Source: Betaproteobacteria bacterium
Lineage (GTDB): Bacteria; Pseudomonadota; Gammaproteobacteria; Burkholderiales; SG8-41
DNA: 10,354 bases
NCBI GenBank assembly: GCA_028292065.1
Contig: JAQGNC010000502.1
Location: 1-10,354 of the forward strand
Direction: 5' to 3'
Part shown: in pieces, positions 1 to 6,518 of the stretch
Layout: every line of letters begins with the position of its first letter
Position numbering within the stretch: the first letter of the stretch is position 1
Translations under genes and position numbers: made by a program
Notes under the pieces: model-generated
Seen by the model: the letters and a program-made list of their open reading frames with translations, nothing else
What the model was told of the DNA's origin: nothing
Database searches by the model: none

Positions 1-122
1 GCGAATTCTTCGAGGCGGTGCGCGCCGACACCCCTTTCATCGAGGAAGACCAGCCTCTGGAGGCGACACTGCGCCGGCTCGTGGCGCAGATCCGCGAGCA
101 GCGCTGGGCGCTTTACGCATGA
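1..122 (+). CDS. C-terminal end of a probable aromatic amino acid ammonia-lyase (partial)
   Basis: The open frame enters from the left edge (first full codon at position 3) and stops with TGA at 120-122, leaving 39 residues. The visible tail has a short acidic patch, PFIEEDQPLE, followed by a Leu/Arg-rich helix ending WALYA. A Pro-x-x-x-(E/D)-D-x-x-L patch near the C-terminus is typical of the histidine/phenylalanine/tyrosine ammonia-lyase family, and such a lyase commonly sits just before the thioesterase in aryl polyene clusters, where it would make a cinnamate-type aryl starter by deaminating an aromatic amino acid. The catalytic MIO region lies outside the window, so the call rests on a short tail plus context. 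A glycosyl- or acyltransferase C-terminus is the main alternative. The stop overlaps the next start in an ATGA. Confidence 0.5.
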   Translation, partial: EFFEAVRADTPFIEEDQPLEATLRRLVAQIREQRWALYA

Positions 123-544
123 GCGCAACGGTCCTCACCGCGGACGCCTTGGTCGAAGTGCCTTTTCACGACGTCGATGTGATGGAAGTCGCGTGGCACG
201 GGCATTACCTCAAATACTTCGAGATCGCCCGCGGCGCTTTGCTGCGCGCGATCGATTACGACTATCCGCAGATGCGCGAGTCGGGTTACGTGTGGCCGGT
301 CGTCGAATGCCATCTCAAATACGTGCGCCCCGCGCGTTACGGACAAAACCTGCGCGTGACCGCCGAGCTCGTCGAATACGAGAACCGCATGAAGATCGCG
401 TACGTCGTGCGCGATGCATCGAGCACCGAGGTGCTGACCCGCGGCTATACGGTACAGGTCGCGGTCTGCGCCAAGAGCGGCGAGCTCCAGTTCGTCGCGC
501 CCGCTGCGCTCACCGCGCGCGTAACGAACAAGGCCGCCGCATGA
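119..544 (+). CDS. apeK: Hotdog-fold acyl thioesterase (ApeK-like, 4HBT family)
   Basis: A 141-residue single-domain hotdog thioesterase of normal family length. Residues 14-35 carry the 4-hydroxybenzoyl-CoA thioesterase signature: a D-x-D (Asp18, Asp20) followed by a WHGHYLKYFE segment. Asp20 aligns with the catalytic Asp17 of the Pseudomonas 4HBT enzyme. The family hydrolyses acyl-CoA or acyl-ACP thioesters in the cytoplasm. In aryl polyene clusters the role is thought to be release or editing of acyl-ACP intermediates; the substrate cannot be read from the sequence. The ATG at 119 overlaps the upstream stop (ATGA), and its own stop overlaps the LolA-like start in the same way, so it is probably translationally coupled on both sides. 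The symbol follows the E. coli aryl polyene order (K thioesterase, L LolA-like, M exporter, N DUF3261, O-R synthesis enzymes). Confidence 0.88.
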   Translation: MSATVLTADALVEVPFHDVDVMEVAWHGHYLKYFEIARGALLRAIDYDYPQMRESGYVWPVVECHLKYVRPARYGQNLRVTAELVEYENRMKIAYVVRDASSTEVLTRGYTVQVAVCAKSGELQFVAPAALTARVTNKAAA

Positions 545-1245
545 CGATGCACCTCTTTGCCAAACGCGCAAACGCGAGCGCAACCTCGTCTTTCATCGGC
601 GTCGATCGGCGCCCATCGGCGGTAAAAGCTTTTGCGTTCGCTCTCCTGGGCGCTGCGGCGATCTGCGCTGGCACACGATCTCACGCCGCGGAAGACACCG
701 CACTGCTCGACGCCCTCTCGGCGCGTTTCTCGAAGACCCCCGTGGTGATTTCCGAGTTCACCCAGACCCGCACCTTGAGCGCGCTCACGCGCCCGGTGAA
801 ATCCTCGGGCCGCCTGGTCTACGCGCGCGACCGCGGCGTGATCTGGCAGATCGACAAACCCTACCGCGCGACCTACGTCATCGACGACGAGCAGATCGTC
901 GAGATCGACGCCAACAACAACCGGCGCGCGAAATCGACGAAGGAAGCGCCGGCCGTGGGCGAAGTCGGCCGCGTCTTCCGCTCGATCGTCTCGGGCGACC
1001 GCAAGACCCTCATCCAGTATTTCGGCGTCACCGCGAGCGGCGACGCGTCGAAGTGGGAGCTCAGGCTGACCCCGAAAGACAAGGTCGCACCGTTCCTGAA
1101 GAGCGTGACGGTGCGCGGCGGCCGGTTCATCGATCACATCGGCCTGACCGAGCCCTCGGGCGATCGGACCGACCTCGCTTTCGAGCGCCAGCGCGCCGAT
1201 TCGGCGCTCGATGACGCCGATGCGCGCCTGTTCGCACCGAAGTAA
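541..1245 (+). CDS. apeL: LolA-like periplasmic outer-membrane carrier protein
   Basis: A 234-residue secreted protein. After an unusually long basic N-region there is a hydrophobic core at about residues 30-44 and a likely signal peptidase I site after SHA (residue 49). The mature part has the LolA pattern: an N-terminal helix with F-x-Q-x-R (EFTQTRTL), then SSGRLVYARDRGVIWQ, similar to the GxLxxxRPxxxRW strand of LolA, and further beta strands. LolA proteins shuttle lipid-modified cargo across the periplasm. Cluster LolA homologues are inferred to carry the aryl polyene lipid handed over by the adjacent MMPL exporter. The ATG at 541 overlaps the thioesterase stop; ATG 547 is the only other reasonable start, and neither removes the long N-region. 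The next gene starts 9 bases after the TAA stop. Confidence 0.87.
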   Translation: MTMHLFAKRANASATSSFIGVDRRPSAVKAFAFALLGAAAICAGTRSHAAEDTALLDALSARFSKTPVVISEFTQTRTLSALTRPVKSSGRLVYARDRGVIWQIDKPYRATYVIDDEQIVEIDANNNRRAKSTKEAPAVGEVGRVFRSIVSGDRKTLIQYFGVTASGDASKWELRLTPKDKVAPFLKSVTVRGGRFIDHIGLTEPSGDRTDLAFERQRADSALDDADARLFAPK

Positions 1246-1254
1246 GGCAGAACC

Positions 1255-3564
1255 GTGCGAGCGCGGGCGGTCGCCTGGATACTGCTGGTGATCGCGCTCG
1301 GCGCCGCGTGCGCGGTGCAGCTCGCATCGGGCTCGCGTATCCAGACCGATCTCCTCGCCATGCTGCCTGCGACCGAGCGCAACGCCGCTGCGGAAGCGGC
1401 TGCGGCGCGGCTCGGTGAGCTCGCGGGCAGGCGCGCGGTCTTTCTGGTCTCCGCAGCCGACGCCGCGCGCAGCAAAGCCGCGGCCCTGCGGCTCGGTGCG
1501 CTGCTCGCCGACAGCGGCGCTTTCGCCCGCGTCCAGACCACGCTCCCGCCTTTCGATCCGGCGTCGGTCGCGCGTTTCTATACCCCGTATCGCTTTCGCG
1601 TCGCCGCCGCAGGCGAGCCCCTCGATGGCGATGCGGACGCGTGGCGCTCGCGCCTGGCCGCGAGGCTCGCTTCCCCGGTCGCAGGGGTGCCGGGGGCGGG
1701 GCCCGAAGTCGACCCGTTCGGCACGCTCGGGCGCTTCATCGCCGAGCTGCCTTTTCGCAGCATGCGCCTGCAGCTCGAAGACAACCTGCTCGTGGTTCGC
1801 GATCGAGGCCGGGTGCACGTCCTCGTGAGCGCGGAGCTCGCGGGCTCGCCGTACACGCCCGAGGTGCAGCAAAAAAGTATCGCCGCTTACGACGCCGCGA
1901 AAGCGGTGCTCGAGCGCGAGATCGAAGACGTTCGCATCGTGCGCACCGGAACCGTTTTCTTCGGCGCCGCCGCGCGCGCAAGCGCCGAGCACGACACCCG
2001 GATCATCGGCCTGGGGTCGCTCGCGGGCATCGCGCTGATGCTCGTCGTGCTCTTCAGGTCGTCGCGCCACCTGTTGCTCGGCCTCGCGTGTGTCGGGGCA
2101 GGGTTGCTGACCGCGACCGTCGTATGCCTCGCGATCTATCGCGAGCTCAACGTGCTGACGATCGTCGCAGGCTCGAGCCTGATCGGCGTGGTCATCGACT
2201 ATCCGCTGCAGTACTTCGCGCGACACCTCGAGAGCGGCGAGTGGAAACCGCTGGACGCGCTGGCGAGCATCACGCCGGCGATCGGGATCGGCGTCGCGAG
2301 CGCGGTGCTCGGTTACGCGGCGCTTTTCATCGCGCCGTTTCCGGGGCTGCGCCAGATCGCGGTGTTCTCGGTCGTCGGCCTGCTCGCCGCTTTTGCGACG
2401 GTGTATCTGCTGCTGCCGTGGGGGCTCTCGCGTCCCGCGCGTGCGCGCTTTCCGCAGTGGCCTGCGCGCCTGATCGGCGTGTGGACACGCGCATTTTCAC
2501 CGCGGCGGGTCGCGTGGTCGGTCGCGGTTCTCGCGATCGCGATAGCACCGGGGTTGGCGACGCTCAAAGCCGGTGACGACGTGCGCGCGCTCATCGCTCC
2601 GCCGGCGGACCTCGTCAATGACGACGCGCGCATCCGCGAGCTCGTGGGCCTGGCGGCGACGAGCCAGTTCTTCCTGGTCGAAGGCGACAGCGAAGCGCAG
2701 GTGCTCGAGCGCGAGGAGCGGCTGGGCGAACGCCTCGCGCAGCTCGTACGCAAAGGAGAGCTCGGCGCGTACCAGGCGATCTCGAGCTTCGTGCCGTCGC
2801 CGCAGCGCCAGCAGCGAACCGCGCGCGAGTACACCGCGGCCGCGCCCGAGCTTGGCGCGAGCTTGCGCGAGGCAGGCTTTCGAAGCGGGATCGTCGATTC
2901 GTTCGAGTCGCAGCTGCGCGCGCCGCAAGACAGGCCGCTGCACGTCCGGGCGTGGCTGGACGCACCGTTCTCGGCGCCATTCAGGCATCTGTGGCTCGCC
3001 GACATCGGCGAGGGCGCCGCGAGTGCGGTGATACCCGCGGGCTTCCGCGACACGAGCGTGCTCGGCGCCGCCGCGCGCGACCTGGCCGGCGTGACTTTCG
3101 TCGACAAGGCCGGAAGCATCTCGGCGCTTTTCGGGCATTACCGCAGCGTGACCGCGGCGGCGCTCGCGTTCGCGTTCCCGCTCGTCGGTCTCGGGCTCGC
3201 GTGGCGCTACGGCGTGAAAGGCGCCGTCGTCGTGCTGCTGCCGCCGCTGCTCGGCATCGGCGCCGCGCTCGCCGCGACCGCTTATGCCGGCGCCGCGCTG
3301 AGCCTGTTCAACGTGCTCGCGCTGGTGCTTGTGCTCGGCATCGGCGTCGACTACTCGGTGTTCCTGAAAGAAGGCGGCGGGCGCCTTCCCGCCGCGGTGC
3401 TCGGCGTCGTCCTCGCCGCCGCGACGACCCTGCTGTCGTTCGGCCTTCTCGCGTTGAGCGGCACGCCGGCGCTGCGGGCTTTCGGCTCGACCCTCGCGGT
3501 CGGGGTGAGCGTCGCGGCACTGCTCTCGCCGATCGTGTTGTCGGCTGGCGGGCGCACGCGATGA
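1255..3564 (+). CDS. apeM: MMPL/RND-family exporter, 12 predicted TM helices
   Basis: A 769-residue inner-membrane transporter of the MMPL/RND superfamily. By eye there are twelve hydrophobic segments at about residues 5-23, 250-267, 273-295, 299-320, 339-362, 368-391, 419-437, 632-652, 656-682, 683-704, 711-734 and 740-763, with two large periplasmic domains (about 24-249 and 438-631). This is the 1+5, 1+5 duplicated RND layout. Asp-Tyr pairs inside the fourth and tenth helices (Asp315-Tyr316 in VVIDYPL; Asp699-Tyr700 in IGVDYSV) match the proton-relay position used by MmpL3-type lipid exporters, so proton-motive-force transport is likely. In aryl polyene clusters this protein is presumed to extract the pigment lipid from the inner membrane and pass it to the LolA-like carrier. 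The start is GTG 1255, with AAGG at 1244-1247 as a modest ribosome site overlapping the previous stop. Its stop overlaps the DUF3261 start (ATGA). Confidence 0.9.
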   Translation: MRARAVAWILLVIALGAACAVQLASGSRIQTDLLAMLPATERNAAAEAAAARLGELAGRRAVFLVSAADAARSKAAALRLGALLADSGAFARVQTTLPPFDPASVARFYTPYRFRVAAAGEPLDGDADAWRSRLAARLASPVAGVPGAGPEVDPFGTLGRFIAELPFRSMRLQLEDNLLVVRDRGRVHVLVSAELAGSPYTPEVQQKSIAAYDAAKAVLEREIEDVRIVRTGTVFFGAAARASAEHDTRIIGLGSLAGIALMLVVLFRSSRHLLLGLACVGAGLLTATVVCLAIYRELNVLTIVAGSSLIGVVIDYPLQYFARHLESGEWKPLDALASITPAIGIGVASAVLGYAALFIAPFPGLRQIAVFSVVGLLAAFATVYLLLPWGLSRPARARFPQWPARLIGVWTRAFSPRRVAWSVAVLAIAIAPGLATLKAGDDVRALIAPPADLVNDDARIRELVGLAATSQFFLVEGDSEAQVLEREERLGERLAQLVRKGELGAYQAISSFVPSPQRQQRTAREYTAAAPELGASLREAGFRSGIVDSFESQLRAPQDRPLHVRAWLDAPFSAPFRHLWLADIGEGAASAVIPAGFRDTSVLGAAARDLAGVTFVDKAGSISALFGHYRSVTAAALAFAFPLVGLGLAWRYGVKGAVVVLLPPLLGIGAALAATAYAGAALSLFNVLALVLVLGIGVDYSVFLKEGGGRLPAAVLGVVLAAATTLLSFGLLALSGTPALRAFGSTLAVGVSVAALLSPIVLSAGGRTR

Positions 3565-4115
3565 TCCGCCTGGCGCATCTCGCGGCGATCACCGTCCTCG
3601 TGCTCACCGGGTGCGCGAGCGGCAATACGGTCAATCTCGCGCCGGGCTATACCTATACCCTGCGCTCGCCCGCATCGGGACCGCAGTTCACCGCGGTCCA
3701 GGAAATCGTGATCCAGGCGCCCGACGGACGCGAAGAGCGCCTCGTCTCTCAGCTCGAGAACGATGCGACGAGCATGCGCCTCGCCGCCTTCACGCCGCTC
3801 GGCCAGACTCTGCTGACCGTGCGCTTCGACGGCCGATCGGTTCAGACCGCGAGCCCGATGCCGGTTCCCCCCGCGTTCGACGCGCGCTTCGTGCTCGCAT
3901 TGATCCAGCTCGCGCTGTGGCCCGAGAACGAAGTGGCGGAAGGTCTGGGCGTCGGCGTCACCCTGACATCGGGCGCGAACGCGCGCGAGGTGCAAGGGGG
4001 CGGTAGAATTTTGTGGACCATCAAAACAGCCGGTGCGAGCGTCCCGTACGACACCGTGGACATGCGATCGGTTGGTGCGCGGCTCGGGCTGCGCATCACC
4101 ACTTTGCCCGAATGA
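3561..4115 (+). CDS. apeN: DUF3261-type outer-membrane lipoprotein
   Basis: A 184-residue lipoprotein. The signal peptide ends in a clear lipobox, L15-T16-G17-C18, and Ala follows the Cys, so outer-membrane sorting is expected. The mature part has alternating short beta strands and a central segment FVLALIQLALWPENEV, which fits the DUF3261 family that almost always sits between the MMPL exporter and the first ketosynthase in aryl polyene clusters. Its function is not established. Because it forms a set with a LolA-like carrier and an exporter, I infer a LolB-like receptor that inserts the pigment into the outer membrane. The ATG at 3561 overlaps the exporter stop and its TGA overlaps the ketosynthase ATG. 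The DUF assignment is from recalled context and pattern and has not been searched. Confidence 0.83.
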   Translation: MIRLAHLAAITVLVLTGCASGNTVNLAPGYTYTLRSPASGPQFTAVQEIVIQAPDGREERLVSQLENDATSMRLAAFTPLGQTLLTVRFDGRSVQTASPMPVPPAFDARFVLALIQLALWPENEVAEGLGVGVTLTSGANAREVQGGGRILWTIKTAGASVPYDTVDMRSVGARLGLRITTLPE

Positions 4116-5338
4116 AGGGAACAACCATCCGCACCGGCAGCGCGTGCTATCTCACTGCGCTCGGGCTCGTGAACGCGCTCGGCCGGGGCAAGGCCGAAGT
4201 CGCCGCGCGCCTGTTCGCGGGCGACACTTCGGGCCTCGTGCTCGAGGAAGGATGGCTGCCGCAGCGCGCGGCGCGGGTCGGCGCGGTGGCGAGCGAGCTG
4301 CCTCGCGTGCCGTCAGCGTGGGCTCACGACGACAGCCGCAACCATCGCCTGCTGCTCGCGGCGCTCGAGGAGATCCGCGTAGAAGTCGACGCGGCGATCG
4401 ATCGCTACGGCCGCGACCGCATCGGTGTCATCCTCGGCACGAGCACCTCGGGCATCGCGGAAGGGGAGAAAGCGGTCGAGTACCGCGCAACGCACGGCGC
4501 TTGGCCTGACGGGTATCACTATCGCCAGCAGGAGATCGGGCGCGTCGCCCCTTTCCTCGCCGAATACCTGGGCTTGCACGGGCCGGCGCTGACCGTATCG
4601 ACCGCGTGCACCGCGAGCGGCCGCGCGCTCGCTTCGGCGCGCAACTTCCTCGCCGCGGGCTTATGCGACGCGGTGATCGTCGGCGGGGTCGATTCGCTGT
4701 GCAGGCTGACCGTGGGCGGTTTCACCGCGCTCGAATCGACGAGCGACGCGCTGATGAACCCGATGAGCCGAAACCGCCGCGGCATCAACGTCGGGGAAGG
4801 CGCGGCGTTGTTCGTCGTGTCGCGCGACGCTCCCGAAGGCGTCGCGATCGCGCTGATGGGCATCGGCGAATCGAGCGACGCGCACCATATCTCCGCGCCC
4901 GATCCCACTGCGTCCGGCGCGATCGCAGCGATGCGCCAGGCGCTCGCGGACGCGCACACCACGCCCATCGAGGTCGCTTACGTGAACCTGCACGCGACCG
5001 CGACGCCGAAGAACGACGAAATGGAAAGCCGCGCGATGGCCGAAGTGTTCAGTGGCGGCGTCGCGTGCAGCGGCACCAAGCCGCTCACCGGGCACACACT
5101 CGGCGCGGCGGCTGCCACGGAGCTCGCGTTCTGCTGGCTGAGCCTCAACGACCAATGGAATCCGCAGCGGCGCGTGCCGCCGCATCGCTGGGACTTCGAG
5201 CGCGACCCCGCGCTCCCCGCGCTGCGCCTCGCGGGTGATGACGACCGCCTCCCGGCGCGTACGCTGCAACGGGTCATGTCGAACTCGTTCGCTTTCGGCG
5301 GAAGCAACATCAGCGTGATCCTCGGAGTCGCGTCGTGA
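4112..5338 (+). CDS. apeO: Beta-ketoacyl-ACP synthase, ApeO-like (KS1)
   Basis: A 408-residue thiolase-fold condensing enzyme that extends acyl-ACP with malonyl-ACP. All catalytic positions are present: nucleophile Cys166 in STACTASG, His294 in NLHATAT, Lys323 in GTKPLTGH and His328. The C-terminal NSFAFGGSN glycine loop (FGGxN) is normal. The first catalytic-His motif reads H-A-T rather than the common H-G-T. Position just before the dehydratase and reductase, and overall length, match ApeO, which in the characterised E. coli/Xenorhabdus pathway pairs with a chain-length factor (ApeC). The ATG at 4112 overlaps the lipoprotein stop (ATGA). The frame stays open upstream to 4013, but those codons lie inside the lipoprotein gene, and the N-terminus from 4112 (short lead, then SACYLTALGLVNALG) is what the family needs. 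Confidence 0.9.
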   Translation: MKGTTIRTGSACYLTALGLVNALGRGKAEVAARLFAGDTSGLVLEEGWLPQRAARVGAVASELPRVPSAWAHDDSRNHRLLLAALEEIRVEVDAAIDRYGRDRIGVILGTSTSGIAEGEKAVEYRATHGAWPDGYHYRQQEIGRVAPFLAEYLGLHGPALTVSTACTASGRALASARNFLAAGLCDAVIVGGVDSLCRLTVGGFTALESTSDALMNPMSRNRRGINVGEGAALFVVSRDAPEGVAIALMGIGESSDAHHISAPDPTASGAIAAMRQALADAHTTPIEVAYVNLHATATPKNDEMESRAMAEVFSGGVACSGTKPLTGHTLGAAAATELAFCWLSLNDQWNPQRRVPPHRWDFERDPALPALRLAGDDDRLPARTLQRVMSNSFAFGGSNISVILGVAS

Positions 5339-5775
5339 GCGCGGCGATGCAGCGGCTCGATTACCCGCCGATCGAAACGCTGCTGCCTCACCGCGAAGGC
5401 ATGCTGCTCGTCGACCGTGTGATCGAGTCCGGTGAAGGCTGGGTGCGCGCCGTGCTCGAGGTTCGCGCAGGCGCGTGGTACGTGGACGCGCAGCGGATGC
5501 CGGCGTGGATCGCGCTCGAGGCGATGGCGCAGACCATCGCGGCGTGCATCGGCATTGCGAGGCGGGAGCAAGGGCTGCCACCAGTGCAGGGTTATCTGCT
5601 CGGCACGCGGCGCTTTCGCAGCGCGCGACCGGGCTTTCCGGTCGGCTGCACGCTCGAGATCGTCGCCGAGCGCCAGTACGAGGAGCCTTCGGGGATCGGG
5701 GCGTTCGATTGCCGGGTCGAGCTCGACGGCGAGCGTATCGCTGACGCCATACTGACGGTGTTCGATCCCTCGTGA
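5335..5775 (+). CDS. apeP: Hotdog 3-hydroxyacyl-ACP dehydratase subunit, ApeP-like
   Basis: A 146-residue hotdog protein related to FabZ/FabA. It opens with the family motif LLPHREGMLLVDRV (residues 16-29) and has the central helix motif LEAMAQ (Glu62), the position of the catalytic acid in FabZ. The catalytic His of FabZ/FabA lies in a G-H-F-P motif about 14 residues before that acid; here the stretch is WYVDAQRMPAW (residues 48-58), with no His. This fits the special ApeP class, which acts as a heterodimer with ApeI (expected upstream, outside the window), with the partner supplying what is missing. The role is dehydration of 3-hydroxyacyl-ACP to the conjugated enoyl-ACP. The start is GTG 5335, overlapping the KS1 stop (GTGA). 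A later ATG at 5347 is possible and would still keep the full hotdog domain. Confidence 0.87.
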   Translation: MSAAMQRLDYPPIETLLPHREGMLLVDRVIESGEGWVRAVLEVRAGAWYVDAQRMPAWIALEAMAQTIAACIGIARREQGLPPVQGYLLGTRRFRSARPGFPVGCTLEIVAERQYEEPSGIGAFDCRVELDGERIADAILTVFDPS

Positions 5776-6518
5776 GCGACGCCGTGTCCTCCACGCAGCG
5801 CCGGGTGCTCGTGACCGGTTCGAGCCGCGGCATCGGCCGGGCGATCGCGGTCGCGCTCGCGCGCGACGGATATGCAGTGACCGTGCATTGCCGGACCCGC
5901 GTCGACGAGGCGCGTGCGGTCCAGCACGGGATAGCGGAAGCCGGCGGCAGCGCCGACGTGCTCGCGTTCGACGTGACCGATCGCGCCGCGACGCGCACGT
6001 GTCTCGAGCAGCAGGTCCAGGCGCACGGGGCGTATTACGGCATCGTGTGCAACGCGGGGATCACGCGCGACAACGCTTTTCCCGCGATGTCCGAAGCCGA
6101 CTGGGACGATGTGCTGCGTACCAGTCTCGACGGTTTCTACAACGTCGTGCACCCGCTCGTGATGCCGATGGTCCGCGCGCGCCGCGGCGGACGCATCGTG
6201 ACGCTCGCGTCGGTCTCGGGCGTCATCGGCAACCGCGGACAGGTCAACTACAGCGCGGCGAAAGCCGGCGTCATCGGCGCGACCAAGGCGCTCGCGGTCG
6301 AGCTCGCGAGCCGCCGCATTACAGTGAACTGCGTCGCGCCCGGGCTCGTCGCGACCGAAATGCTCGAGGGCGCGCCGGTCGACGAAGCGTTGAAGCTCGT
6401 GCCGATGGGACGCGTGGGCGAGCCTCACGAAGTCGCGGCGGTCGTCGCCTTCCTCGTATCGGACGCGGCGTCGTACGTCACCCGGCAGGTCGTCGGCGTG
6501 AACGGCGGCATCGCGTGA
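5772..6518 (+). CDS. apeQ: FabG-type 3-oxoacyl-ACP reductase, ApeQ-like
   Basis: A 248-residue classical short-chain dehydrogenase that reduces 3-ketoacyl-ACP to 3-hydroxyacyl-ACP, by family using NADPH. Visible motifs are the nucleotide-binding TGSSRGIG (residues 15-22), the structural NAGI motif, catalytic Ser147, Tyr160 and Lys164 (the last two in NYSAAKAG), and the C-terminal VNGG loop. The NRGQVNYSAAKAG and VTRQV segments are typical of the reductase of aryl polyene clusters. One oddity: the fourth member of the SDR catalytic tetrad, Asn107 of E. coli FabG (in TNL), is Ser118 here (RTSLDG; codon AGT at 6123-6125). The start is GTG 5772, overlapping the dehydratase stop (GTGA); its stop overlaps the next ATG (TGATG, 6516-6520). 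Confidence 0.92.
   Translation: MSDAVSSTQRRVLVTGSSRGIGRAIAVALARDGYAVTVHCRTRVDEARAVQHGIAEAGGSADVLAFDVTDRAATRTCLEQQVQAHGAYYGIVCNAGITRDNAFPAMSEADWDDVLRTSLDGFYNVVHPLVMPMVRARRGGRIVTLASVSGVIGNRGQVNYSAAKAGVIGATKALAVELASRRITVNCVAPGLVATEMLEGAPVDEALKLVPMGRVGEPHEVAAVVAFLVSDAASYVTRQVVGVNGGIA

Noticed and set aside
445..2226. A minus-strand open frame of 593 codons opposite the LolA-like and exporter genes
   Set aside because: High-G+C coding DNA often leaves the opposite strand open. The translation is Arg/Ala/Gly-rich low-complexity with no recognisable domain, while the plus strand encodes clear LolA and MMPL proteins. The same holds for other long shadow frames, such as minus-strand 4661-5998 and 6425-7612.
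4013..4111. An upstream start for KS1 at 4013
   Set aside because: The extra 33 codons overlap the DUF3261 gene and have no ketosynthase character. The ATGA overlap at 4112 matches the pattern of the operon.
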